A stretch of DNA of 64,000 nucleotides from Cymbidium sinense (GCA_021442155.1 CM038220.1:76371817-76435816); one strand, 5' to 3'. Shown: positions 1-11,947, numbered from the stretch's first letter. A program made the numbers and translations. The notes: generated from the letters alone by a model not told the origin.

Positions 1-2030
1 TTTTTGGGTTGACTAGAACACTATCGCATAGTGTAAATTCACCTCACCGATACTTCCTTTCTAGCCAATCTTTGAAGACATAACAATCTTTAATAGGATG
101 ACTGATCATCCGATGAAAGGGACAATAGTTTGGATTACTGACTTGATCAACTTCTTTATGCATTTTGATTTCTGGTACCTATAGACTAGCTTTGACTGCT
201 TGCCAAAATAATTTATCCACATTGTCTCTTCTAAAAGAATATTCTTTGTTCATCTTTTCTTTAAGAGATGGCTGCATTCTCTCATCATCTCTTGTTAGTT
301 ATTTTGGATGCTCCCCACCACTTGGAAAAGTTTGAGGTTTGTCATTGCCTCCTAATATCAATTTTAGCTGTGGATTAGAATAGACAAGCTTCTTTCCCTT
401 ATCGTCATTGTACATTGGCTGCTTTCCTTTATCCACATTATATATCACCCGCTTTTCACCATTTGAGATGGCAATTTCATTTCTTCTTGAGTCTGAAGGT
501 TTATTTCTCTTTGCTTTATAGATAGACGACTTAGGCAATTCAACTTTTCAAATTTAGCCACCCTATCGAGCAAGTCCTGGAATGTTGCAATCGATGCCAT
601 GCATAGAAATGATGTCATTTTATCATCCATATTGCCCATTAGCAATTGGATTGTATGTCTTCTTCCAATTATTGCTCACACTTCATACTTAGGTTGCGCC
701 AATGACTTATGAATTTTATTACTGACTTAGCTTTCCTTCTCTTCAGCAAGGCAAGGTCAGTGAATGTGATTTTCTCAGTTTCATTGACAAACCTCTTCAC
801 GAATATAGTCTCTAATTCAACAAAAAGTTTTAATTGAATCATTTGACAATTCTGCATACCACTCGAAAGCGGCTGAGGTCAGGCTACTAACGAATTGATA
901 GAAAAGTAGTGCATCATTCCCTCTTATGCTACCACAAGTAGCCTTAAATTGGGCTAGATGTTGCTTTGGATTACCAAAGTAATAAATTTCGTGACGAGTA
1001 ACCTTCGGCGACACTTGATCATATTCAACCTGGGTAAGGGTGACCCTTACTCACTAGCTTTTCAACCTCTCTGAGGCTGTGACTACCTTTATCTTTTCAT
1101 TGATTATTATTTCTAGCTGAGTAGTTATTACCGTTCCAAGTGTGCTAGCCAGATTTGAATTGTTGGCTGGAGAGGTAGTGAGTTAACTTCATTCCTCGCT
1201 TCATGCGTAGCATGTACTATAGGAGTTTGAGGTACCACAGTGGCTGCTGGTATAGAAGTTATATTGTTAGCTACTTATTGGTTAGTAGACAAAATAACTG
1301 ATGCACTTAATGTGATAGTCTTCTACAACATCTCCATCATGATGTTCATTTGTACCATCATATCATTCATTTTGGTATCAAGCTATGCAATCTCCTTATC
1401 TTTGATCTCCATTTGACGCTGCATTTCTCTTTGCTCTCTAGCTAGCATCATTGTGTCAATCAGTATAGGCTCTTCTTCTTCTTCTATTTTTTTGTTGTCG
1501 TTTCCTTGCTCATTTTAGGGGAGAACACTGTCCTTCTCATTGTGCATTTGAGACAAATGTTGTTGGGGCAATACGATGATCCGATTATTATAAGCACTAG
1601 TTAATCATTTTATGGTTTAACCACAATTCACACCCATGATCTCTTTCTCATTCTAGTCTTCTTCTTCTTTATCTTCAACAAAGATCGAATATCCATTCTC
1701 TATTTTCTTCTGTGAAAACTATTCTTCATAAGCCAAATTAAGATTCCCGATTTGCTTCATGGCGGGAGTTCATCTATATCTCTAACCATATAGACAACTT
1801 CCACTTCCATAGATTCTTCTTTATTATTTTCTCCTTGCACACTAATTTTTGATTGATGTTTCCAGTGGATCTCTGGTTCAATGTGCGGAACAACCACTTC
1901 TTCTATAAAAGGACCACGATCAACATCAACCTTCTCTTGTAGGGGTGAAACTGATCGATGATGGGATCCCCCAGAGGATTCTCCAGGGCGTCAACCATCA
2001 TATCTTTTATCAATGATATCCTTTCTTTTG
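1..2030 (-). pseudogene. Ty3/gypsy gag remnant, cut by window start
   Basis: Read on the minus strand from about 2030 downward. A weak acidic, coiled-coil-like N-terminal part (1500-1290) includes REQREMQRQMEIKDKEIA. Next comes the retrotransposon gag domain in two frames: 1014-817 has GNPKQHLAQFKATC and AFEWYAELSNDSIKTF, and 857-669 has FVELETIFVKRF and HWRNLSMKCE. After that come TFQDLLDRVAKFEK (645-445) and a Cys/His motif CPFHRMISHPIKDC near 135-60. The same order and motifs occur in the plus-strand element at 57.2-58.4 kb, where CPYHRMLGHLLEDC is the equivalent motif, so both belong to related Tat-like Ty3/gypsy elements. Several stops and frame changes show it is dead. Protease and polymerase would lie left of the window. 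Confidence 0.82.
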
Positions 2031-2590
2031 GGTATCTACTTATGATGAGTTAATTTTGAGGTAGATTTTTGAGTATATGTATCATATTTCACACCTCTTC
2101 TATTACTCAAAGTTCATGAATTGATTTTGAATTTTGAGTTTAGTTTGATTGGTTTGAATTTATATTTTATTTATATATGTGAATATAAATGAGAATATAA
2201 ATGAATTATGAGAAAATCTCATGAATTTGAATTGATTTGATCATGATTTTGGATAAGTCCTTAAAGGAAATTAATGGACTTAGGAAATTTTGGAGTTTGA
2301 AATTTCATTCATGGGTTTCAATCATGGATTTCAATCATATGGCATTGAGTTTGGAGAAAATCAAATAGGATTGATTTGGAACTTGACTTGAAGGAAGGTG
2401 AGGAGTGGTTCAAGCTAAGGTATGCAAGTTTTCCTAACACCCATAAGGCATGACATATTCCTAACTCTTCTAAGTCTCTGGCTAAGTTGAGTGTCCACCT
2501 AATCACTAGATTGGTCTTAAGACTAAGGAACTCTTAAAGCTAAGAGAAATCTTATGTCTAAGATGGAGGTTGAGATCTCATTCTAAAATA
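2031..2590. other. AT-rich DNA, nothing recognised
   Basis: No reading frame, repeat or motif could be assigned. The stretch 2130-2400 is rich in short TTTGAATTTGA-like words, which looks like simple drift in AT-rich DNA rather than a defined repeat. Confidence 0.4.
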
Positions 2591-2617
2591 AGGTCAACAC
2601 ATATGCTCTCTTCAACC

Positions 2618-2791
2618 AACGAATTTTCTTTCTCTCGACACCAACTCCTTCAGCCGCAAGGGACAACACATTGCTTCCTTCTTTGTTTTTTTTATTTGAT
2701 CGAATGATCCCACTCTTTCTCTCGGCTCCAACTCCTTCAACAGAAAGGAATTGTGCATTGCTTCCTTCTTCGTTCCTTTTCTCCAACCGAA
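2618..2791. repeat. 87-bp tandem duplication
   Basis: Two diverged copies offset by 87 bp: CCAACTCCTTCA occurs at 2641 and 2728, and ATTGCTTCCTTCTT at 2670 and 2757. The period is a multiple of three, so the minus-strand frame at 2852-2583 reads through both copies with a repeated EEGSN...EGVG pattern. There is no family match, and coding status is doubtful. Confidence 0.6.
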
Positions 2792-2949
2792 CTCTCACAA
2801 CAAGCGAGGGATGGACAATCAGCTTCTCCTTTCGATCATGTGAGCCGAGCATCTAGAGAGGCTCCTCCCTCCCTCTTTTCTCTCATTCAGATCATCCAAC
2901 CCGATGGAACAGAAAATAACTCCCATCCTTCCCCTCTCCTACGATAACT

Positions 2950-3600
2950 AGCCACCATTGTTTCTTTTGGATTGAAGTTTTGGGTTTCTTTATGGCATCT
3001 CTATCCATTGTTAATGTTTGATGCGAAATAAACAACTGTGTTCACATGTGGCTAAGGATTGTATCTTTTTGAGTGGAACCTTCTTCTGAAGATCTCTGAA
3101 AATCTTAGATTTATTTATTTTTTGATTTGATGGAAGGAAGAGGCTCTAAAGAGGATGAAAGGTGGAGTTCTAGATCCGTGATTCTTTCTATGGTTGTGGT
3201 AATGTCAAGAATAATATTTGACATCGAGGCATCTCTTGAATGTCTTAGATGAAGACATCTCGCTTGAAGTACGTGAAAGTGGAATGCCAAAGAAGATTTT
3301 CTTGGGATTAAAGAAGATAATAATGGCCATCCAACTATTTTGTTGATTCGGGTCATTCAATTAACAAAGAAGATGCAACAACAATACTATATGAATTTCT
3401 TCATAATCATCTTTCCAAAGATGTTTCCTCAAATGTAGGCTTCAAGATGCTTCTTTCCAAATATTTGTTCTGTGCATCATCAAGTCCCACCGATTTTACC
3501 AAGGAGCTTGTAGACATCCTACAATGTTAAGTTGATGGAGGTGTTTCTCTTATAGTTTCTATTTATAGACAAATAGTTGGAAGGCTAAGGGATTAAACAT
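2950..3600. other. Unassigned stretch upstream of LTR-like repeat
   Basis: An 81-codon minus-strand frame at 3356-3111 and short plus-strand frames show no recognisable domain. I regard them as chance. No repeat match to other parts of the window was found. Confidence 0.35.
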
Positions 3601-6177
3601 AAAATGAGGGGGGGGTTTGAAGGTGTGTAAAATTATCCATATATATATGCTTGTGTCTCTTTGTGCAAGTTTGAATGCCTCATTCATTTTCATTTAGAGA
3701 TGAAAATCGTATGGTGTTGCAAGCATTACACATCGAGTCTTGAGTAAGCCAAAACCATTAGATGTGGCTCCCCCTATGCCAAAATACTACCAAAATTTTG
3801 ACTAAATATGAGACTTTAAAAAAAGGAGAAGAATATTTGCATATATGTTTGCTTTTATGCAGGTGATTGAAGGCCTTGTTATGCTCATTAGGGCATAACA
3901 GGATTAAAATTCAGCCGAGGTGCTTCAAAACCACATGCTCATCATGCATGTGGGTAGGCCAAATAGTTGTGATCGACCCCTATACGGGGACGATGCTAGA
4001 GTATTGTTGAAACTCTGCCGGATTTTGGATTAAATTCTAGACTTAAAAGAATCAAAATTCATCTAAAATAAAATTTAAATCTATTAAATTGAAAATTCTA
4101 ATAGAATAAACATAGAGGTGAATATTAAATTGAAATAAAAAAGAGGAGATTATAATGAACTTAAAAAAGGGACTTTACAACTGAGGCTTGATGCTAACTC
4201 TAAATACATAAGAAATTTGCAATAAATTTGCAGTTTGGTTATGTATATTGATATCTTGTTGTGGAATTTAAAATAAAGTCAAATTCAATTTGAATGCTTT
4301 TATATGAAGACTGAATAACTCTTATAAGTGCAAGAATATTATTCGATAGTTTACTCACAAGTATAACTTGTTGGCTTGCTGATAGTCATGAATGCTATAT
4401 TCCAAGTCGACTTGAATTTGTATTTCAGTACAAAACTAAATCATCAGAAATTTGTTAAGTGTTATGTTTATATATATAAAAGAGGAGAAATCAAATGAAA
4501 TTTATAAGAGATCTATGAAGAAGTTAAATTACATGTTGGCAAGCATAGTTAAAGCTCTTTAATGAATGATTGAAAGATTCATACAGAGCATTAATAGTTT
4601 TTTAAGGTAATTGGAAGATAAATTCTCAAATATGAAAAAATTTGAATCTGATCATAAATGAATTTGAAAGCTTGGAGAATTGAAAAATTCAACAAGTAAA
4701 CTAAGTGCAAGTAATGTTTAAATTAGAACCTAAATCAACCATAGAATCAACTATTCAAAGCGGACATAAGGCGTTAAATTTTGAATATACTTCAAATATA
4801 TTAAGTTTGCATAAATTATGGAGCCAACTATCGCTCAATTCAAGTGCTTCAAACCTTGTGCAATCATTTGAAAGAAATAAATTCTTGTACAAAATATAAA
4901 GCAATCTTCAATTCTATTTGAGCTTTCCAAAAATTCATGCAAGTATTCTAAATACATTTGACTCTCTTTGAATGCTTAAACTTTGGGCACGAGGATGATG
5001 TAGTTACTTCTGGTTTGGTCTTATGGCGGTGCAGGTTAACAAAACCTTATAAAACCCAATTTTTATAAAAGTTCAACTTATTATAAAATATTGGAGAAAA
5101 CTTTTATGTAATGGCATAAGCGATCCTCCATTATTAAACTAATAGAGTTGATAGGGTCAAGCAAACTCTTAATCCCCGATGATGGCTATGTTGAATGGTG
5201 ATTTCAACTGAAAGGGATAATTACCATCAAAATATGCTCACAAGCTCAAATCAAATTAATCAAATTCAAATATCAATGCAAACAATAAATTATGCAAATC
5301 ACTAAGTTCTAAATGTCAAAGTGAAATTCAATATTCAATACTTAAAGTTAAAACCCAATCCACCTTCCGCAATAATTTGGAGGTGATAAATTAAGAAAAC
5401 TCTAGCTCACAAAGGAGTCAATGTCAAATTAAGTGTTCTACTATGTTCACTCTCAATCAATCTTGTCAATAAGGATGTTGCCCATATTCTCGTGGCTTGC
5501 CAGTAGGTTCACGTGTGATGCGATTCGACCGAGTCCTCACGATTGGGTGGTTGCCAAATGGAACCATTATATTAATCGATTCGTGGCATATGCTCCCCAT
5601 TGGCTCTACCCTTTGAGTTGTGAATCATATATGATGAATGGGTAAAATGCCCTCTGTCAGTTAAGGTAGACTTAAGGATGTCTTCTTAGACGAACACCAC
5701 CCTAGGTCTACAAGAATTTCTTAGATGACGTAACCCATGTATTACTGATAAGGATCCTTCAGTTAGGTTGGGCCTACCTCCTCCTAGTAGGGATCGCGGC
5801 AGGATGATGGAACCATGGTATCTAGATCGGGAGTGTCATCATTCTCCCAACCATCCGCTTTAAGTTAAAATGATGAATTTCATAATCTTAAACTCTAAAA
5901 CTCCACATTGCTGCTACTAAATGCTATACATTTAGTGATCTAACGACTAGCCTTAATCAAAAGTTCTCTCATACTTATTGGGAGGGGTAATTAACTATAA
6001 GTGCTTGCACTTATAGGAAATATGGAACCAGATTTAAAGTCCTCACCAAATGAGAATGAAATCTCTGGGTAGTGTCTTATCTACTATCTCATCTGCCTTT
6101 TTGAAAATTTCATCGATATTTTAAACCATATTCTCTTCATTTGTCGAGAGGTCGGTGGTGAATTTTTGAAGCCCACA
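3600..6177 (-). repeat. Long LTR-like dispersed repeat, reverse copy
   Basis: This 2.6-kb non-coding stretch matches 40925-43860 in inverted orientation along its length. Landmarks: 6068-6090 (TAGTGTCTTATCTACTATCT) against 41009; the block around 5800 (GGAACCATGGTATCTAGATC) against 41280; 5000-5230 against 41940-42170; 3780-3990 against 43390-43720. In the plus-oriented copy the outer edge begins TGTTATGGGCTCC. Here the corresponding edge is GGAATTTTTGAAGCCCACA-like and ends in CA at 6177, directly abutting terpene synthase sequence. A TG...CA terminus, kilobase length and lack of coding sequence suggest a solo LTR or LTR fragment. The outer boundary near 3600 is uncertain and no target duplication was found. 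Confidence 0.6.
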
Positions 6178-6345
6178 GAACTAAATCCATCTCCATGTTG
6201 GTACACGAAGCTCACCATTTTTGCAAGATTTATATAAGAATCAATGGATCGTTGAGGGAATTGTGAATTAAATGCAGCATAATATTCACTATTCATTTTG
6301 TTTCATATTTTTTTTAGACATTTGAGCGAATTTAATCTCAAATAC

Positions 6346-6371
6346 ACACACACACACACTATATATATATA
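6346..6371. repeat. (CA)n(TA)n microsatellite
   Basis: Uninterrupted CA then TA dinucleotides within the terpene synthase fragment, in a position that corresponds to an intron. Confidence 0.9.
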
Positions 6372-6513
6372 AAATTTGAAATAAAATATTTTAGTTTTAT
6401 ACTTCCTTTATCAATATTGATATATGCAGGCGAACCTTTCTCTTGTAGCATCAAGCGATGTCATTACATCACCTAAATTTTAATTTCTTATGATTAAAAC
6501 CAATAAACTTATG

Positions 6514-6538
6514 CAAGAGAGAGAGAGAGAGAGAGAGT
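6514..6538. repeat. (GA)n microsatellite
   Basis: About 12 GA units; an equivalent tract occurs at 28864-28888 in the second terpene synthase copy, so it predates the duplication. Confidence 0.9.
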
Positions 6539-6710
6539 ACATATAGTAAAGATAAAATACCACTCTTCTAATATAAGGCATGCCTCCAACGACATTTAGA
6601 GAAAGTTGACTTGTCACTTCATTAACTATTTTGAGGATAAAAAAATTAATCTTCATATAATTTGGAAGTTTTATGACATCTTGATGTCTCTCTAAGTAAT
6701 TCATAAAATA

Positions 6711-7260
6711 ATGAAATATAAAGCTTGAAAATTTATAATGATCAAATTAATTTTAAAATATAAAAAAAAATGAAGTGAGAGTGAGAGAGAGAGAGAGAGA
6801 GAGAGATTTGGAAACAAATGGATCAATATCATGAGTTAGTGATGATCATGATCAAATATCTTATTTACTAATAAAGGGGAGACCGGGATAACATGGATTT
6901 TTGACATCAATGGTTGATGAGCATCGCTCATTGGTAGACATTAGATAATGATTAATAAGAAATATAATAATTAGAACGACATTTAGCAGTTAACTTGGTT
7001 TTTTCTCTAATAGGAGGAGACCAAGCATTAAATTTCTTAAAAATATTTAAATATTTTATTAATTTTTATATCTATATTTTTAAGTAAAATACAAACTAAA
7101 AAGAAAGAATCGAATAAAGTAGATAAAAAATTAAAGTTTATATAATATCCATTTCAATGTAAACTTTATGCAAGTTTTTAAGGAAAAAGTGATTTTGTAG
7201 TTCTAGATTAAAAAATATAAATAGACTATTAATTAAAACTACATTATAGAGATATACTAC
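6711..7260. repeat. Intron/upstream part of duplicated terpene synthase block
   Basis: Matches 29075-29598 plus 34035-34080 in direct orientation, for example GATTTTGTAGTTCTAGATTA at 7192 and 29562, and TATAGAGATATACTAC against TATAGATATATACTAC at 34065. No exon could be read here. The match shows that the second copy was once continuous and was later split by the LTR element at 29599-34034. Confidence 0.75.
6776..6806. repeat. (GA)n microsatellite
   Basis: About 14 GA units with an upstream GTGAGAGT start; the counterpart is at 29146-29170 in the second copy. Confidence 0.9.
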
Positions 7261-7261
7261 G

Positions 7262-7835
7262 GTTGATCTCCACATAAATTACACAAGTTAAATAGAGCAA
7301 GCATGATGAATTCAACGGGCTTCAGATGCAATATCGCGCAAATCAAAATCGAAATACATTTGACATCGTTGAAATTGCTTGAAATAATCTCCAATCAATG
7401 AATGGACTTCGTGATCACATTCAAAACATCAAAATTGATTAGAATATACATATTACACAATATATCTAGATCAAGAGATCGAGCCTTGTCTACACACATA
7501 TAAAATTAGGAGGTTGCGATGATGCCCAAACAATCTCGTTCAAAATTGATCGCATCATTAAAGTCAAAATCTATCAAACAAGACTATTAGGTGCTTGATT
7601 TAGATAAGTCTATGTGAGTGTCAAGCGGGAAAGGGATGACGCATTCACGAAAAATTGACTTAATTTGTGACTTGAACCAACGATCTCCATCATGAAATAG
7701 AGCATCGTTGAATCTAGAACATCAAAATTACCTGAATAGACATCCAATTTTATTAAGGTTGTACACTTAAAATTTTATCAAAATATGCATTTCAAGATAA
7801 ATCTATCTAATTATCTCTTCATCCAATCGGATTTG
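7262..7835 (-). repeat. Dispersed repeat family R3, reverse copy
   Basis: In inverted orientation this matches 22660-23120 and, more weakly, 47430-47900. Shared features are the ATCTAATTxxAxAAA stretch, TCAAAATATGCATTTCAAG against its complement near 22700, and TTGCGATGATGC against GCATCATCGTAG near 22995. Non-coding and of unknown class; possibly LTR-derived. Confidence 0.5.
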
Positions 7836-7972
7836 GAACTTTGATCCCCATACCTCTATATCCCATTAATAAGGCGCCATGTCGTTCCCCATACCCACGT
7901 GAAGTATCTTCCTATTTCATAAAACTGCTTGTCGTTTGAAAAAAAAAAATTGAACGATGCCTCTCCTTCTGA

Positions 7973-8113
7973 GAGAAAATATTGCGTCGGTCATGCGTAA
8001 CTGCGATGACTCCAATCCATAAAGCGTGTTGCGATTTTTTTTCCCCATTTTAGCGGTTAAGTAGTAACACATAATGATTGTAAAGGGATGGTATTCGACA
8101 TTTACACTTCCCA
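7973..8113 (+). repeat. MULE left terminal inverted repeat, outer part
   Basis: Begins GAGAAAATATTGCG. It shares with the reverse complement of 19984-20130, in order: GAGAAAATATT, CGTGT followed by a T run, CCCATTTTAGC, AAAGGGATGG, and CATTTxCACTTCCCA. Outside 7973 the two flanks no longer match, which supports this as the terminus. Starting with G and being AT-rich just inside fits MULE ends. Confidence 0.75.
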
Positions 8114-8329
8114 CGGCGTGTCAAAAGTGGGAGAAGAAGAATGAGATGATACTGTCGATCGACATTCCTCGCCACAGAACAGTTTAGTACTTTCTTTCGA
8201 TGAAGGATTTTTTCTCAACTTAGCTCTCATTCTCGATATGATCCGACCTTTCGTGATATAGAAATCAAAATTGAGGTATTGTAGGTGACTACATGAGGTA
8301 TTTACATGCATTTTCGAACTTGAATGAAT

Positions 8330-10870
8330 TTAGAGTTTACTGTTCTTCAGTCGGTGAAAGATTGGTTGTTTTTTATATGTTATTTTGTGTACTCTCTGCC
8401 TCTCGGGTACATAGCATTTAGAGCTTTTTTTTCCAGTTTCTTTAGTTTGTTTCTTGAGATTATGTTCATTACATTCAAATGTAAGCAATTTGGAGGCTAT
8501 TTGGATGGTTTTGGGGTTTTTTTTTTGCATCTGTACTCTCTGTACCTCTCTTGAGGAGTCTGAGATCATTTAGACCTTTTTTTTAGTTTATCTTGCCTTC
8601 TTCTTGAGATTATATTTGGCATTCCAATGGAAGCAATTTGGAAAATTTGGATGGTTTATTTGGGGTATTTTGCATCTGTACTCTCTACCTCTTTGGAGAA
8701 TTCTGAGCTTTTAAACTTTTTTCATTTTATTTTTGCTTGTTTCTTGAGATAATGTTCATTACATTACAATGGAAGCAATTTGGAGGGATGGTTTGGGGTA
8801 TTTTGCATATGTACTCTCGTATCTCTTTGGAGGTACATTTCTTTTTCCAGTTTATTTTGCCTTGAGATAATGTTCATTACATTAAAATGGAAGTAATTTG
8901 AAAATTTTGGATGGTTTTAGGGGTATTTTTGCATCTGTACTCTCTGTACCTCTTTAGAGGGTACAGATCATTTATGTCCTTTTTTTCCAATTTATTTTGC
9001 CTATTTATTGAGATTATATTTAGGGCATTCCAATGGAAGCAATTTAATGGCTGCTTGGATGGTTTATTTGGGGTATTTTATCATCTCTCTGTGCCTCTTT
9101 GGAGGTACAGAGCATTTTACTTCTTTTTTTCAGTTTATTTGCTACTTCTTTTTGATTATATTCATTATATTCCAATGGAAGCAATTTGATATTTGGATGA
9201 TTTTTTGGGTGTTTTTTTTTGCATGTACTCTATACCTCTTTGGAGGTACAGACATTGACTTTTTTTTATTTTCTTTACTTCTTTTGATTATATTTAGGGC
9301 ATTCCAATGGAAGCATTTGGAAATTTGGATGGTTTTGGTGGTATTTTACATGTACTCTCTGTACCTCTTTGGAGATCTGAGATCATTTATGGCCTTTTTT
9401 TCAGTTTATTTTACCTGTTTCTTGAGATTATGTTTAGGGCATTCCAATGGAAGCAATTTGATGGCTGCTTGGATGATTTATTTGGAGTATTTTGCATCTG
9501 TACTCTCTGTACCTCTTTGGAGGGTACATTTGACTTTTTTATATTACTGTTTCTTGAGATTATATTTAGGGCATTCAATGGAAGTAATTTGATGGTCATT
9601 GGATGGTTTTATTTGGGGTATTTTGCATATATGTACTCTCGTATCTCTTTGGAGTATGAGCATTTGGTACTTCTTTTTCCAGTTTATTTGCCTATTTCTT
9701 GAGATATGTTCATTATATTATAATGGAAGCAAGAGGATTTGGATGGTTTGGGAGTATTTTATCTCTGTACCTCTTTGGAGTGCAGATCATTATGGCCTTT
9801 TTTTAGTTTATTTTGCCAAATTGTAGAGATAATGTTCATTACATTACAATGGAAATTTGAAAATTTGTTTGGATGGTTTTAGGGGGTATTTTGCATCTAC
9901 TCTGTACCTCTTTGGAAATTACAGATCATTTATTCATTTTTCCAATTTTATTTGTGAGATATATTTAGGGCATTCCAATGGAAGCATTTGAGGCGCTGGA
10001 TGGTTTATTTGGGATATTTTGTATCAGTACTCTCTGTGTGCCTCTTTGGAGGGTATGAGCATTTGACTCCTTTTCAGTTTATTTTGCTACTTCTTTTTGA
10101 TTATGTTCATTATATTCCAATGGATGTAAGCATTTGGGCTGCTTTGGATGATTTGGGTATTTTTTGCATCATACTCTCGTACCTCTTTGGAGGTAGCATT
10201 GACTTCTTTTTTTATTTATTTTGCACTTTTTTGATTATGTTTAGGGCATTCAATGGAAGTATTTGGAGGTGTTTGGATGATTTTTTTGGTGGGTATTTTG
10301 TATCTTGCTTTACTATTTTTGAGTAGATCATTTTTACCTTTTTCCATTTATTTTGTGCTTCTTGAGATTATATTTAGGGCATTCCAATGGAAGCAATTTG
10401 ATGGTTTTGGATGGTTTTTGGGGTATTTTGCATGTACTCTCTGTCTTTGGAGGATGAGCATTTAGGACTTTTTCCTTTATTTTGCCTACTGATTATATTT
10501 AGGCATTCCAATGGAAGCATTTGGAGGCTATTTGGATAGTTTAGTGGTATTTTGCATCACTCTCTGTACTCTTTGGAGTACAGAGCATTTGATTTTTTAT
10601 TTTGCTTTTTGAGATTATATTTAGGGCATTCCAATGGAAGTAATTTGATGGCTGCTTGGATAATTTTTGGGTATTTTTTGCATCTGTACTCTCTGTACCT
10701 CTTTGGAGGGTACAGAGTATTTAGGGACTTCTTTTTCAGTTTATTTTGCCTGTTTTTTGAGATAATGTTCATTACATTACAATGAAAGCAATGAGTTGCT
10801 TGGATGGTTTTATTTTGCATCTGTACTCTTTGTACTCTTAAGATTGAGCATTTAAAACAATTTGGAAGGC
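8330..10870 (+). repeat. Tandem array A (18 monomers, about 135 bp)
   Basis: Eighteen diverged monomers each contain ATTCCAATGGAAGCAATTTG or a variant, then GGATGGTTTxTTTGGGGTAT, then a hairpin (CTCTGTACCTC, loop TTTG, GAGGTACAGAG) and a T-rich part ending TTGAGATTAT. ATTCCAATGG-type starts lie near 8474, 8621, 8763, 8881, 9027, 9169, 9301, 9441, 9573, 9718, 9843, 9972, 10114, 10248, 10381, 10504, 10628 and 10775; spacing is 118-147 bp. Two monomer types (TTAGGGCATTCC and GTTCATTACATTAC) are arranged in a 7-monomer higher-order unit of about 945 bp. Long hydrophobic reading frames here are by-products of the T-rich strand. The array forms the inner left inverted repeat of the MULE. Confidence 0.92.
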
Positions 10871-10929
10871 TTTCTTGGTTTTGATGGGTGATTTGCACGT
10901 ACTCATTTATCCTTTCTTTTGAAGTTTCT

Positions 10930-11370
10930 TGTGGGAAAAGGATAACTTCAAGATGCAGGCCTACCACTGTAAGAACTATGTTTGATAATATTGCATCACA
11001 CTTTACTAATGAAGCTGCTGACATTTTAAAGGGGCTTCATCTCCATCAATTCATTAGACTCCATGAAATTAAGCAAGACTCGGTTGCCATTACATCAATC
11101 TGTCTTCTTTGGGACATAAACAAGCTTTCTTGTTGGGTGGGCATATTCCTTTCACCCAGGAAGTTGCGATGATAGGGATGCCAAACGAGGGAGAAGGTCT
11201 TATGGAAGAAATCCCGTTGCGATTCATTCATGACTACAAGAATCAACGAGAATTGATGGCTCGTTGCACAGAGATTTGTGCATTGTACATACATTTTCTG
11301 TCAAATCTATTTTTTTATATATCACAATTAGGTGGCATCGAATTGATTGCTTACGCGATGACATAGATAG
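10930..11370 (+). pseudogene. Mobile-domain-like N-terminus of MULE-borne Ulp1 gene
   Basis: Frames at 10888-11172 and 11109-11366 together read FDNIASHFTNEAADILKG, then a WDINK segment, then FLLGGHIPFTQE and VAMIGMPNEGEGL. In plant transposon-borne proteins of the plant-mobile-domain type, and in Ulp1-carrying MULE proteins, a WD...F.iGG..i.FT.eDVALIlGlP.rGe pattern is usual, and this looks like a damaged version: one frame shift lies between WDINK and FLLGG, and residues are missing around QEVAMI. It starts just inside array A, as the first gene of a MULE would. The family call is inference from motif similarity only. Confidence 0.5.
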
Positions 11371-11947
11371 ATTTCTTTGAATACAAGTAGGCCATTTGGG
11401 ACTTCTAGTTTCCAATTTGATGTTATTACATCAAGATTGAACTGATGGCGTTACATGAGTGGCTTTGTCACTCTTTTGATGGTATGTTCTATATCTCCAG
11501 GAATATTTTATTCTAATGTTGAAGTTCTTGTTTAAAATATTCATTGTAGATATGGGCATAAGCATCATAAGCATCATTTCTCAAAGCCACGTATCTTTGA
11601 TGGGCAAAATAGAGTTTCCAAATAATACTTTCACTGGTTTGGGAGGAAACTAGGTGACATATAATAATATCACTTAGTTCATATAAGAATGTCTTTATTT
11701 ATGTTGTATGTCTTCACATTTTCTTATCGGTTTAACAGTGCGCTTTCATTCGAGGACATATTAGAAGAGGAGGCGGCTCCTTTGATGTCCTGCCCAACAT
11801 CACATGTCGAGCAGATATAGTCCCATTTTAAGTCCAATTAGTGCAGCCCCATTGAGTCTCCTATGTGATATTCTCCGTGATGTCTCCCAGCACGCCCTCG
11901 CTACTACCCCCACAGGACTTTGGTGGAGAGGATACTTGGTTTAGGAC
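11371..11947. other. Intron or decayed linker in MULE plus-strand gene
   Basis: No sustained frame. 11740-11940 is relatively GC-rich (GAGGACATATTAGAAGAGG..., CCTCGCTACTACCCCCACAG) and may be exon remnant between the mobile-domain-like part and the segment at 11948. Confidence 0.35.

Larger units (their letters stand above)
6178..6710 (-). pseudogene. Terpene synthase 3' fragment, copy 1
   Basis: Minus-strand exon remnants of a class I terpene synthase. An exon at about 6704-6560 reads KLPNYMKINFF, NEVTSQLSL and PYIRR, matching the family pattern LPEYMKICFLALYNxVNE...PYLRK. A short piece near 6480-6420 (GDVMTSLDATRERFA) resembles the DDLGTS-region exon. The last exon at 6296-6178 reads FPQRSIDSYINLAKM and YQHGDGF, matching the C-terminal NLARMxxxxYQHGDG motif. 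The DDxxD metal-binding exon is not visible. AG microsatellites occupy the introns. The reading frame runs on past GDGFSS into LTR-like sequence at 6177, so the C-terminus is chimeric. Fragment only; function lost. Confidence 0.78.

Noticed and set aside
8324..10785. Series of long hydrophobic plus-strand frames with recurring YLFGG-like motifs
   Set aside because: They follow the tandem monomer and change frame from unit to unit; the T-rich strand gives Phe, Leu and Tyr by composition. No start context or shared protein across frames.
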